58,022 nt of DNA, taken from contig JALOQS010000001.1 of NCBI GenBank assembly GCA_025459355.1, positions 1-58,022 on the forward strand, given 5' to 3'. A program made the position numbers and the translations under genes. This document shows positions 25,976 to 34,200 of this stretch, in pieces. Below the pieces are notes generated by a model that did not search any database, had not been told where the DNA came from, and saw only the letters and a program-made list of their open reading frames with translations. This DNA is from Pirellula sp. (GTDB taxonomy: Bacteria > Planctomycetota > Planctomycetia > Pirellulales > Pirellulaceae). Position 1 is the first letter of the stretch; each line of letters opens with the position of its first letter.

Positions 25976-26646
25976 TTCAGATTCACAAACCGATTGGTCA
26001 GGCGCCAGGCGAGTTCAGCGCGGCAATGTTCCGATCACAGTTGCCGAAAAATGGCGAACCTTTGATTGTCAGTTTTCATTCCGAGGGCGGAAGTCTTTTT
26101 GAAGCGTTCGCAATCTTCGACATGATAAAAGCATATCGAGGTCGCAAGGTCGCGAAGGTGGAAGCGATGGCGTTTAGTGCGGCGTCGATGTTGCTTTGCG
26201 CGTTCGATTCCGTCGAGGTGAGTCCTAACGCGTACGTGATGCTTCACAATCCACACTTCGAGGGTGAATCGGTCGATGATTCGCAAAAGCGACTGCTTGC
26301 CCAATTGCGAGATCGGATGGTTGGGATTTACGCCGACAAGACCAGGCGACCAAGATCATTCATCGAGCGAGAACTGGACCGCGAGGTTTTCTATGATGCC
26401 CAGGCGTCGATCGGTTTGGGAATTGCAAATCGCATAGCTCCAGCGACGTTGGGCGTGGTTGCACGATTACCGCAGCGAATTGTCGCAAGGATTAGAAGCA
26501 GCGACGTGTCAGCAAAAGCAAGATGGAACACCGAAGTAAAAGCCCGTATCGCGGCCGGAAAGAATGGCATCGATGCTGTTCGAGCGGTTGACCGAGAGTT
26601 TCCTGGTTTGCGGTTGCAGATGTTGGCGGAAGTAAACAAACGATAG
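25972..26646 (+). CDS. ClpP-type serine protease, head-maturation-like
   Basis: 224 residues. The ClpP fold is seen in IVSFHSEGGSLFEAFAIFD, then AMAFSAASMLLCAF with nucleophile Ser69, VSPNAYVMLHNP with His92, and ELDREVFYDAQAS with the likely acid Asp136, ending GLGIANRI. Phage prohead proteases of this type share YVMLHNP. The C-terminal part (about 165-224) is a basic extension. No ClpX/ClpA partner or capsid gene is nearby. It starts by ATGA overlap with the zinc-ribbon gene. It could process a helper phage's scaffold or the element's own neighbouring coiled-coil protein; host ClpP-like housekeeping is unlikely in this context. Confidence 0.82.
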   Translation: MIQIHKPIGQAPGEFSAAMFRSQLPKNGEPLIVSFHSEGGSLFEAFAIFDMIKAYRGRKVAKVEAMAFSAASMLLCAFDSVEVSPNAYVMLHNPHFEGESVDDSQKRLLAQLRDRMVGIYADKTRRPRSFIERELDREVFYDAQASIGLGIANRIAPATLGVVARLPQRIVARIRSSDVSAKARWNTEVKARIAAGKNGIDAVRAVDREFPGLRLQMLAEVNKR

Positions 26647-26665
26647 TTTTCACACGAGGTAAAAA

Positions 26666-27457
26666 ATGATTACACAAGCTGATAGTTTTGTCGCAGATGT
26701 TGCGAGCGATTTCGCAGAAGAGTCGATAGTTGCCGATGGATTATTGTCTGAGATCGTCGAACAAGGCAGAGCACCTACCTATGCGGAAAAAGTGTATTTT
26801 GCGAAGCACTTGCGTTGGGATGAGAGAGAGGTCGGGCGTCAGCTAACCAGAATGGCGGCGGTCATTCGGGATTTGCGAATCGCTGGCAGCAAGGCAGATC
26901 GAGACGCAGCGACGAAAGAAGCTCAGGCGTCAGCGAAGATTCTGGACACTCAAGGTCCGAAGATTGCTGAGCAAATCGAGAAGCTCCAAGCCCAGTTGCG
27001 TTCGCTTGAACGTGACGCCCAGCTATCGACCAAACGCGTCGAGGAGCAAGCGGAAGCGGTTGTAAGACTTCGCGAGAATGCACCCGTCCACATTGCCGAC
27101 AAAGTTCGAATCGAGCGCGAGCGAATCACGGAAGGCGTATGGCGTGAGATCGAGAATACAAAATCGCGAATCAGTGAGATCGAATCTGTTCTCGATCCAT
27201 CGAAGCATGAAGGCGGAGAGCATGGTTACCTGTATCTGGATGCTGTCGCGCGTGTCAACCATGAAGCCGTTGTCTGGATTGACTCCAAGCCTTATCGCAA
27301 GAGGGCATTAAGCCCAGCGTGGCCTAGCATCAAGCGAGGGCTAGAAAAGGAATTGTCGGAGTTGCGGGCAAAGCTGAAAAAGTTGACGCCACAATACGAA
27401 GCCGAGGTCGTCAAGATTGAAGCGGATTTGAATTTCTACGTTACGAGGAGAGGTTAA
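26666..27457 (+). CDS. Long coiled-coil protein downstream of the protease
   Basis: 263 residues. There are two strong coiled-coil regions: about 80-145 (KIAEQIEKLQAQLRSLERD is part) and about 215-255 (KELSELRAKLKKLTPQYEAE). Between them is a globular stretch with HEGGEHGYLYLDAVARVNHE. There is no signal peptide or membrane helix. The start ATG 26666 follows CGAGG and lies 19 nt after the protease stop. Phage scaffold proteins are often coiled-coil and encoded next to the maturation protease, so a scaffold or capsid-size factor is a reasonable guess, not shown. Confidence 0.7.
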   Translation: MITQADSFVADVASDFAEESIVADGLLSEIVEQGRAPTYAEKVYFAKHLRWDEREVGRQLTRMAAVIRDLRIAGSKADRDAATKEAQASAKILDTQGPKIAEQIEKLQAQLRSLERDAQLSTKRVEEQAEAVVRLRENAPVHIADKVRIERERITEGVWREIENTKSRISEIESVLDPSKHEGGEHGYLYLDAVARVNHEAVVWIDSKPYRKRALSPAWPSIKRGLEKELSELRAKLKKLTPQYEAEVVKIEADLNFYVTRRG

Positions 27458-27460
27458 GAA

Positions 27461-27685
27461 ATGTTGAAGCGAATTTCGATTGATGTTGAGTTACCAGACG
27501 TTGCACCCGAGGGCTATCGTCCTCTTCCGTTTGCGCGACTCGGTGCAGAGCGTAGCGACAACTTGGCGCGGTTGGCGTCAGCATTGCGAACCGCAGAAAT
27601 GCCGAGCGACTTAGAATTAGTTCTCGGTGCGCTCGCAGATGCGATTGGAGCGGCCGAACCTGTCGAGGTCGAGCCTGTTGAATAG
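27461..27685 (+). CDS. Small acidic protein, element operon end
   Basis: 74 residues; ATG 27461 has GAGAGG before it and starts 3 nt after the previous stop. The N-terminal part is a short beta-like stretch (LKRISIDVELPDVAPEGYRP), the middle a helix (DNLARLASALRTAEM, DLELVLGALADAI) and the end is acidic Glu/Val-rich (EPVEVEPVE). No family recognised. Confidence 0.65.
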   Translation: MLKRISIDVELPDVAPEGYRPLPFARLGAERSDNLARLASALRTAEMPSDLELVLGALADAIGAAEPVEVEPVE

Positions 27686-27779
27686 TTGGTTGGCATGGCG
27701 TTCTGTATTGGTCAGCGAATATCGGTTCTTCGCTAAATGACGATCAACGGTGCAAGTCTGTTGAGATCCAGGGCGTTTA

Positions 27780-27835
27780 CCCGTTGGGCTGTTGGTGATT
27801 ATCCCACCATGTAGTCCAGCGGGTTTTTCTTTTTT
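27780..27835 (+). terminator. Terminator at the end of the main element operon
   Basis: CCCGTTGG (27780-27787) pairs with CCAGCGGG (27816-27823) with one G-U pair; an inner stem TGGTG/CACCA can form as well. TTTTTCTTTTTT follows directly. This is the clearest intrinsic terminator in the window. It ends one base before the GGGGAG ribosome site of the next small gene. Confidence 0.8.
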
Positions 27836-27845
27836 GGGGAGTAGC

Positions 27846-28064
27846 ATGGAATCAGAATTTATCGAGCCAAAGCGATTACCACAGACTCCCACGAGCTTTC
27901 CGCCTGGAAGCCTTGGCAAGTTACTTGTAATGCGTGAGCGACTCGAAAACGGTGAGCACATACACCATGAGCATGATTGCAGGTTGACTCTACCGAGCAC
28001 CGGCGGGCGCAGAGTTAGCGTGACATTGTCACAGGATGCGGGAGAAGTTCGCACGCACGCGTGA
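27846..28064 (+). CDS. 72-aa protein after the terminator
   Basis: ATG 27846 has GGGGAG at 27836-27841, directly after the U-tract of a terminator. The 72-residue product has a proline-rich start (RLPQTPTSFPPGS), a helix (LGKLLVMRERLENGEHIHHE) with several His, and a beta-like end. Because the SD touches a terminator, expression would need read-through or antitermination. The last 17 bases of the gene are the first copy of a direct repeat. It may also be a chance ORF. Confidence 0.45.
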   Translation: MESEFIEPKRLPQTPTSFPPGSLGKLLVMRERLENGEHIHHEHDCRLTLPSTGGRRVSVTLSQDAGEVRTHA

Positions 28065-28163
28065 GCTGCAATACCCTCACGACGACGTGAGGTTTCATGG
28101 TCACATCACGAAGCCATTCGCACGCACGCGTGAAATGCAACTGGAAGTTCGCGATGTCGCGAA
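28048..28163 (+). repeat. Repeat and palindrome cluster near attR
   Basis: TTCGCACGCACGCGTGA occurs at 28048-28064 and 28117-28133 (offset 69 bp). Between them CCTCACG-ACGA-CGTGAGG (28075-28092) is a perfect inverted repeat, and TTCGCGA-TG-TCGCGAA (28148-28163) is a perfect palindrome. The rest up to attR (28164-28330) has no convincing gene. Such clusters serve as replication origins, packaging sites or integrase arm sites in small elements. Confidence 0.65.
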
Positions 28164-28330
28164 GTTTACCCTCAACATCGGTGCAGCGGAGTTGTTATTC
28201 GTCCTACACCGAAATACACCGCAACTACCCTTATTCGATACTTTGCTTGCAACTCCGGTTGCACTGTGGTACGATACAAAACGCAGGAAAAGTAATGTTT
28301 TTGAGCTTTTCAAGACCTGGAAAAAACCCG

Positions 28331-28375
28331 TTCATAAGCCGTGTGTCGGTGGTTCGAGTCCACTCATCGCTACTG
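28331..28375 (+). repeat. attR: second copy of the 45-bp direct repeat
   Basis: Identical to 18551-18595. It carries only the 3' part of tRNA-Met from the anticodon loop on, so it cannot give a tRNA. It marks the right end of the integrated element. Confidence 0.97.
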
Positions 28376-28997
28376 TAGAGAATACTTGACGATTCCTTGC
28401 GAAAACAAGGAAACTTATCACCGGCTAAAGCGTCGTTTTCACCCCCCAAAAAACCGGTAGGGTATCGGAATGGAGAGTGGGCGAAACGCTGGCTTGCGAA
28501 TCGAGAAACAACGTCTACACAGAGTGTCCGGTCCTGTTTGCGTTATTCTGCACAGCGAGTCTTCTTGCTTCAGTGTGTGGACAACTCTCCCAAGTCTCAA
28601 GCCGTATACGCAAGCGCAAGTCTAAAACCGTACACGCAAGCCGTGTCTCCGAATATGGAGCGTCCCACACAGCACTTGCGGTTTCAAGGTCAGGCTCCTT
28701 TAGTCACTTGACTAACAACCTTGCAGACCAACCCTGCAAACGATGGGTTTGTGAAAGCAAAAGGGGGTTAGTGAATACAAGCCAAGATTCCATATCGATC
28801 TTGCAGTTCCGGTGTCACTGCAGCAGCAATCGATTGCAAGAACGCTTGGTCGCAAACCAAGTCGCGACGGGAGGCTGGATTGGAATCTTTTAGCAATCGC
28901 ATCCAAAGCCGCTTCTCTCATAACATTGGCCTAATCGACCAATATTCAGGGAATCGGCGTAGGCAGTACGAGCCTGCGCCACCGGTTATGTTTCGTG
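28376..28997. other. Gene-free region right of attR, with a 26-bp imperfect tandem repeat
   Basis: 622 nt with no convincing coding sequence; overlapping ORFs from 28397 and 28477 lack any family feature. A 26-bp unit beginning CAAGTCT and ending CGCAAGC plus one base is present at 28591-28616 and again at 28617-28642 with four differences. The former 3' neighbour of the tRNA before integration is this region. Confidence 0.6.
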
Positions 28998-30389
28998 CTA
29001 CGCCGCAGGTTGGGCAAGTAGTGCTTTGATGCGTCTTCGCTTTGCGAAGCCGAGGACCCCAGCGGCAAGACCCAAGAGAGCTAAAGAACTAGGTTCGGGA
29101 ACCGCAGAAAACGCAAGGTTGATATTGGACCCGCTCTGAACCCACCTGAACGTACCAACAGACTCAGCAGGTGCCCCGACAATCGTCATATTGCTGAGAG
29201 CAACTGTATTGGATACGCCAGTGAAAACAGTCCAGGTTTGATTTTGCTTCCAAAACTGGTCGCTAAAATCCGAGTTTAAAATTAAACGTGTATCCATTGC
29301 CCCGTCGATCGACAAAGTGCCAGACAACCCCACCCGGTCGAATTCCGTCTGTGCGGTCGTGTTTCCATTTAGCTCCCATTCAAACACTGAATTTGCTTGG
29401 TATGTTAGATTCCCGTTAATCGTCTGCAAACCGGGAGAGTTGCCTGGCCTGTGTATTGCATTGGCTCCAATCACGACATTACCGTTGATCGTTCCTGTAC
29501 CACTTAAAACAGAACCGCTACCAGAAATGGACAGCCCACCGTTTACGACTCCGGAGTCACCTAGTGATACACTCGAACCCGCTACCGTGGTGAGGTTATG
29601 CTGGCCACCGGTGACGTTGACGGTAGACGCGGTCTGCAGATTGATTGTGGACGTGCCCCCTTTCAAATTAACAGTCGTTGCACCTGAGACATTGGTTGCC
29701 GTCGTAACAGTACCTAAATTTCCAATGTTTCCGCCCTCAACGTTGATAGTACTGATCTCGGAGATACTCGTGACACTGGATGATCCAGTTCCAGAGAACG
29801 TTGCTGTTGAGCCAGCACCACCAGTAAGCGTCGTTATGTTGGTTCGCCCAATCCCGGAAACCGACAAAGAATTCGATGCCCCAATACTCACAGAACCGAA
29901 ACTCAGCGTGCCAGATGCAACGTTGTTCGCAACGCTCAATGAACGGCTGCTTCCTGCTAGGACGACGCTCGCCGCGAAATTTGTATTCCCAGTCCCTGAG
30001 CGTGTAATCGACGAAGTAGATGAGCCGGCGAATGTCAGTGTAGGTGTTTGACCTACTGATTGACCAATTTGGAAATTCGTCGGCGAGCCTGAGCCTAAAT
30101 CGAGAAATGCTACGTTTTGAACCGACTGGCCGGTGCCTAGGTTTACGACAAACGGAGAGGGGACGGGTACCTGTGGCTGTTCTGAAGAGCGATTCGTAAA
30201 TTGGGCCGTGTCTCCAGCAGAAGGAAACGCATTACTATTATTAGGTATGCCCCAACTCAAGTTTGACGACCATAAACTGTTGTTGATGTCGGTAGACCAG
30301 TTGTATGTTGTTTGCGCAAAAGATACAGCTGCCAAGCTTTGCGTGATTGATACAACGAGGCCAAATGAAAGGAGGGTTTTGAGGCTCAT
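28998..30389 (-). CDS. Secreted PEP-CTERM beta-solenoid protein
   Basis: 463 residues. Signal peptide at 1-25 (LLSFGLVVSITQSLAAVSFA). The body is rich in Gly, Ser, Thr, Val and Asn with repeated short beta units (for example VNVTGGQHNLTTVAGSSVS, GTINGNVVIGANAIH), as in passenger-type beta-solenoids. The end is a PEP-CTERM sorting tag: VPEPSS, a hydrophobic helix LALLGLAAGVLGF and basic AKRRRIK. The tag directs processing by an exosortase and surface or matrix release; the exosortase is not in the window. A role in cell-surface or extracellular matrix is inferred. Confidence 0.92.
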   Translation of the reverse strand: MSLKTLLSFGLVVSITQSLAAVSFAQTTYNWSTDINNSLWSSNLSWGIPNNSNAFPSAGDTAQFTNRSSEQPQVPVPSPFVVNLGTGQSVQNVAFLDLGSGSPTNFQIGQSVGQTPTLTFAGSSTSSITRSGTGNTNFAASVVLAGSSRSLSVANNVASGTLSFGSVSIGASNSLSVSGIGRTNITTLTGGAGSTATFSGTGSSSVTSISEISTINVEGGNIGNLGTVTTATNVSGATTVNLKGGTSTINLQTASTVNVTGGQHNLTTVAGSSVSLGDSGVVNGGLSISGSGSVLSGTGTINGNVVIGANAIHRPGNSPGLQTINGNLTYQANSVFEWELNGNTTAQTEFDRVGLSGTLSIDGAMDTRLILNSDFSDQFWKQNQTWTVFTGVSNTVALSNMTIVGAPAESVGTFRWVQSGSNINLAFSAVPEPSSLALLGLAAGVLGFAKRRRIKALLAQPAA

Positions 30390-30787
30390 TGAGTATACCT
30401 TAGGACGGATTAAGTTACGGAAGTGACGAACGTAACGGTTAAGAATACATGCCCTTCTTGCGCAAACAATACTCTTTAAGTTGACTTTTCCAATTTTTCA
30501 CAAGCCTCCCCCACCAAAGGGGGGGCTAGAATGACCGTTCCATGAGGGGGCCGGGGGAAAATGATGAGCCCCAACATAAATTCCCTACAACTTAGATGCA
30601 CATTGCTTTTCCGTTCAGCGATTCGGTTCGACTGAAAAGCCCATCAATGCGTCTCGGTTAATCGCAAAGACCATTAAATACGAACCGAGATTTCCGAAAA
30701 TCGCTAATCAACCTCGGTTGTCAGTTACGTTGTCAGTTATATCCTGCACGTGTTCCACCTGAATCGTAGATTCTGGCCACCTGAACG
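30390..30787. other. Intergenic region between PEP-CTERM gene and ettA
   Basis: 398 nt upstream of the leftward PEP-CTERM gene and downstream of leftward ettA. CCCCC/GGGGG around 30508-30527 can form a GC-rich hairpin (possible ettA terminator without a T-run on that strand). TTGTCAGTTA is repeated in tandem at 30718-30727 and 30730-30739. No gene is seen. Confidence 0.5.
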
Positions 30788-32461
30788 TTAGGTCGCTAGC
30801 TTCTTGTACTTAAAGCGTCGCGGTTCGTCGTCGGTGATGCCCAACCGCTCCTTGCGCTGCTGCTCGTAGGTCTCAAAGTTGCCCTCGCACCAGTGAACAT
30901 ATCCGTCCCCCTCAAAGGCGAGTATGTGAGTCGCGATCCGGTCGAGAAACCAACGGTCGTGGGAAATGACGACTACGCAACCTGCAAAACTGAGAATCGC
31001 TTCTTCTAAAGCTCGCAGTGTATCGACATCAAGATCGTTGGTGGGTTCGTCCAATAACAAAACGTTGCACCCACGGCGCAAGAGTTTAGCGAGGTGGACT
31101 CGGTTCCGCTCTCCACCAGAGAGGACGCCAACCTTTTTCTCTTGGTCCGTGCCTTTGAAGTTGAATTTGGATACGTAGGCACGTGAGTTGATTCGCTTGC
31201 CTCCCATTTCCAGCCAATCGTGTCCACCGGAAATCTCTTGATATATGGTGCTGTTGGCATCCAGCGAGTCACGTGATTGGTCGACATAACCGAGTTCCAC
31301 CGTTTCGCCAACTCGCAATGTTCCCGAGTCCGGCTTATCTTGCCCCGTGATCATGCGGAACAGAGTGGTCTTACCTGCCCCGTTCGGACCTATCACACCG
31401 ACGATGCCACCGGCGGGCAATCGGAAAGTGAGGTTGTCAATTAACACCTTGTCCTGAAATGCTTTGCTCATGCCATCCGCATGAACGACGACTTCTCCAA
31501 GATGCTTTCCTGGAGGAATCTGGATCTCCAGTTCGTCGGGACGCTCTTCGAACTGCTGGGCAGCCAAACTCTCGTACGCGTTAATCCGGGCTTTGTTCTT
31601 TGCTTGACGAGCACGCGGTGACATGCGGATCCACTCGAGTTCTTTCTCCAAAGTCTTTTGTCGGGCTGCGGCGGACTTTTGTTCGATCGCTAGTCGTTTT
31701 TGCTTTTGCTCTAGCCACGAGGTGTAGTTTCCTTCGAATGGGAACCCTGAACCCCGGTCCAGTTCCAGAATCCATTGTGCGACATTGTCCAAAAAGTATC
31801 GGTCGTGCGTTACGGCAACGACAGTCCCTGGGTATTTGGCCAAATGCTGTTCGAGCCAACTGACCGCTTCCGCATCGAGGTGGTTGGTAGGTTCGTCCAG
31901 CAAAAGCAAATCAGGTTGCTCGATGAGCAGTTTGCACATTGCTACGCGACGACGCTCGCCGCCGGATAGTTTGGTCACATCTGCATCCCCGGGTGGAAGA
32001 TTCATAACCGCCATGGAATGCTCGACTTGGCGATCTAATTCCCAGAGATTCTGTGTGTCGATGATATCTTGCAGTTTTGCCATTTCATCGCAGAGTTTCT
32101 CCATCTGCTTGTCATCGGTAACATCTCCGAGCATGCAGCTAATTTCGTTGAATCGATCCAGCGTTTTGCGACGTGGTGCAACGGCCTCTTCAACATTACC
32201 CTGAACATCTTTATCTGGATTCAAGTGAGGTTCTTGGGAGAGATAACCGGCTGTGAATCCGTTGGAGAGCCGTGCGACTCCATCGAACGTCTTATCGGCC
32301 CCCGCCATGATTCTAAGCAGCGTACTTTTACCCGCGCCGTTCGAACCGAGAACTCCAATCTTGGCTCCTGGATAAAACGATAGCCAAATGTTTTTCAACA
32401 CTTCTTTTTGGCCATGTCGTTTGGTCAAGTCCTCGATCTGAAATATGTACTGACGATTCAT
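30788..32461 (-). CDS. ettA: Energy-dependent translational throttle protein EttA (ABC-F)
   Basis: Soluble ABC-F ATPase that binds the ribosomal E site and gates the first steps of elongation according to ATP/ADP. ATG 32461 gives 557 residues, matching the family (about 555). Two ABC modules: Walker [12 protein letters not shown] and [11 protein letters not shown], signatures [10 protein letters not shown] and [12 protein letters not shown], Walker [12 protein letters not shown] and [11 protein letters not shown]. The linker has the EttA-type segment [13 protein letters not shown] and the C-terminal tail is basic. No membrane helices. It begins 8 nt after guaA and is probably co-transcribed with it. 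Confidence 0.96.
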   Translation of the reverse strand: MNRQYIFQIEDLTKRHGQKEVLKNIWLSFYPGAKIGVLGSNGAGKSTLLRIMAGADKTFDGVARLSNGFTAGYLSQEPHLNPDKDVQGNVEEAVAPRRKTLDRFNEISCMLGDVTDDKQMEKLCDEMAKLQDIIDTQNLWELDRQVEHSMAVMNLPPGDADVTKLSGGERRRVAMCKLLIEQPDLLLLDEPTNHLDAEAVSWLEQHLAKYPGTVVAVTHDRYFLDNVAQWILELDRGSGFPFEGNYTSWLEQKQKRLAIEQKSAAARQKTLEKELEWIRMSPRARQAKNKARINAYESLAAQQFEERPDELEIQIPPGKHLGEVVVHADGMSKAFQDKVLIDNLTFRLPAGGIVGVIGPNGAGKTTLFRMITGQDKPDSGTLRVGETVELGYVDQSRDSLDANSTIYQEISGGHDWLEMGGKRINSRAYVSKFNFKGTDQEKKVGVLSGGERNRVHLAKLLRRGCNVLLLDEPTNDLDVDTLRALEEAILSFAGCVVVISHDRWFLDRIATHILAFEGDGYVHWCEGNFETYEQQRKERLGITDDEPRRFKYKKLAT

Positions 32462-32469
32462 CTTTATTC

Positions 32470-34032
32470 CTATTCCCATTCAATAGTGGCGGGTGGTTTG
32501 CTGCTGATGTCATAGCAAACGCGATTCACGCCTCGAACTTCGTTAATGATTCTTGTAGAGATCCGCGCGAGCAAATCATACGGCAAATGACTCCAGTCGG
32601 CTGTCATAAAATCATCCGTGTTGACGCACCGTACAGCGACCGCGCGTTCGTAGGTTCGCGCATCGCCCATGACCCCAACGCTTTGCGATTCGAGCAATAC
32701 CGCAAACGCTTGGGATGTTTGACGATACAACCCAGCGTTCTTGATTTCGCTCACGACAATATCGTCGGCCTCTCTGAGTATGGTCAGTTTTTCCTTAGTG
32801 ATTTCGCCTAGGCAGCGGACAGCCAACCCTGGACCAGGGAACGGATGTCGCCAAACCAAATGCTCGGGCAATCCGAGTTCTAATCCCAGCTTTCGCACTT
32901 CGTCTTTGAAAAGATCTCGTAGTGGCTCAATCAGCTCAAAGCCTAATTGCTCTGGCAATCCACCGACATTATGGTGCAATTTGATCGTGGCTGCCGGGCC
33001 ATCGGGCGCCGCCCCACTTTCGATCACATCGGGATACAACGTTCCTTGAGCCAAGAACTTGGCACCGTTTATTTTCACGGCCTCCAGTTTGAAGCAATCG
33101 ATAAATGAATAACCAATGCGTCGGCGTTTCTCCTGCGGTTCTTTGATTCCCGCGAGTTCGTTAAGAAACCGATCGCTCGCATCGACAACTCGCAAATCCG
33201 CTTTGAAGTGATTCGTAAACTCGGAGATGACCGCCGACTGTTCGTCTTTTCTTAGCAGCCCATTGTCGATCAATATGCACGTGAGTTGCGAGCCAATGGC
33301 TTTGTATAACAACGCTGCGGTTACAGAAGAATCTACTCCCCCGGATAGACCGCAGATGACTCGATCGTTGCCGACGATCCCCCGGATATGTTCTGTCGCG
33401 CGATTGGCAAAATCGCTAAGGTGCCATTTGCCTTCGCAGCTTGCAATGTTGTAAAGAAAGTTGTGAAGCAATGAACTACCGAGGGAAGTGTGGGAGACTT
33501 CAGGATGGAATTGAAGCCCGTAGATCGGTTTGGTCTTGTGACGCACGGCCGCAAACGGGCACGTCGGGGTCGATGCTAGTATGTCGAACGACTCGGATAA
33601 ATCATTTACTTGATCGCCATGGCTCATCCAAACATCGATCTCATGAGGGAAGCCAGCAAACAATCGTTCCATCGATTTGACTTGCAGTCGCGAACGCCCG
33701 AACTCACGTTGCGAGCAACTCGTAACTTTGCCACCTAAGCTTTGTGACAAGAGTTGCATGCCGTAGCAAATTCCTAAAATGGGAATCCCGAGGTCAAAAA
33801 TTTTAGGGTCGCATTTGGGAGCGTTTGCTTCGTAGACGCTCGACGGTCCACCTGAAAAAATGATAGCCATCGGTGCACGGGACTTGACCGTCTCGGCCGA
33901 GATATCGTGCCGAACGATTTCGCAGTAAACGTTCTGCTCTCGAACGCGCCTGGCGATTAACTGGGCATACTGGGATCCAAAGTCCAGGACTAGAACACGT
34001 TCACTGATAAGATCTGGTGCTGTATTGTTCAT
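32470..34032 (-). CDS. guaA: GMP synthase (glutamine-hydrolysing)
   Basis: Last step of GMP synthesis: XMP + Gln + ATP to GMP. ATG 34032 gives 520 residues, the usual length; the frame is open further upstream but would overlap the divergent hydrolase gene. Class I glutaminase: nucleophile Cys89 in ILGICYGMQ, with the His/Glu pair in [13 protein letters not shown]-pyrophosphatase: P-loop [10 protein letters not shown]-terminal dimer domain ends in PPATIEWE, as is standard. GGAAG precedes the start. Downstream is ettA. Confidence 0.98.
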   Translation of the reverse strand: MNNTAPDLISERVLVLDFGSQYAQLIARRVREQNVYCEIVRHDISAETVKSRAPMAIIFSGGPSSVYEANAPKCDPKIFDLGIPILGICYGMQLLSQSLGGKVTSCSQREFGRSRLQVKSMERLFAGFPHEIDVWMSHGDQVNDLSESFDILASTPTCPFAAVRHKTKPIYGLQFHPEVSHTSLGSSLLHNFLYNIASCEGKWHLSDFANRATEHIRGIVGNDRVICGLSGGVDSSVTAALLYKAIGSQLTCILIDNGLLRKDEQSAVISEFTNHFKADLRVVDASDRFLNELAGIKEPQEKRRRIGYSFIDCFKLEAVKINGAKFLAQGTLYPDVIESGAAPDGPAATIKLHHNVGGLPEQLGFELIEPLRDLFKDEVRKLGLELGLPEHLVWRHPFPGPGLAVRCLGEITKEKLTILREADDIVVSEIKNAGLYRQTSQAFAVLLESQSVGVMGDARTYERAVAVRCVNTDDFMTADWSHLPYDLLARISTRIINEVRGVNRVCYDISSKPPATIEWE

Positions 34033-34200
34033 TGCAAAGCAATCTTCCAAGATGACTAACGCTGGTGGAAAAGAAAACGAAAACTTTCTTACCCGCGACA
34101 GAGTCAGACTATCTTTATCCCTAAGAAAACGCGAGATTATAGCGATCCAAGGTGCATCCGCCACCGCATATTCCAACCTCGAGACCCGAACATTCGCTAA

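Larger units (their letters stand above)
18551..28375 (+). mobile_element. 9.8-kb tRNA-integrated element, satellite-like
   Basis: The borders are a perfect 45-bp direct repeat: inside the tRNA-Met at left, free-standing at right. The integrase is the first gene after the tRNA and points inward. All fourteen called genes run in one direction, several with 4-8 bp overlaps. The contents are integrase, DUF1580-like HTH, primase/helicase, TubC-like, wHTH-like, small-terminase-like HTH, zinc ribbon, ClpP-type protease, coiled-coil protein and small unknown proteins. No large terminase, portal, major capsid, tail, conjugation, restriction or resistance gene is recognisable. It therefore resembles a phage satellite or a reduced prophage; a self-replicating integrative element is the alternative. 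Confidence 0.9.

Noticed and set aside
28250-28285. Promoter-like TTGC...TACGAT near attR
   Set aside because: Spacing of the boxes is 5 or 21 nt, not about 17, and no gene follows before attR.
23998-28330. Tail, capsid or portal genes of a full prophage
   Set aside because: All ORFs in this stretch are short or have other features; none has the length or motifs of a portal, major capsid or large terminase protein.
28331-28375. Second tRNA gene
   Set aside because: Only the 3' half is present; no acceptor 5' strand, D arm or 5' anticodon stem, so it is attR only.
18551-28375. CRISPR, toxin-antitoxin or restriction defence island inside the element
   Set aside because: I found no spaced repeat array, nuclease motif or small paired toxin/antitoxin pattern; the gene set fits replication, recombination and packaging-type roles.
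28036-28389. 117-codon ORF across the attR site (and an opposite-strand ORF 28231-28449)
   Set aside because: Both run through the tRNA-derived repeat into host DNA; parts such as EWTRTTDTRLM are translated tRNA sequence, a common artefact.
29317-30051. 244-codon ORF opposite the PEP-CTERM gene
   Set aside because: Long only because the Gly/Ser/Thr/Val-rich repeats on the other strand avoid stops in this frame; composition is Pro/Val/Thr shadow.
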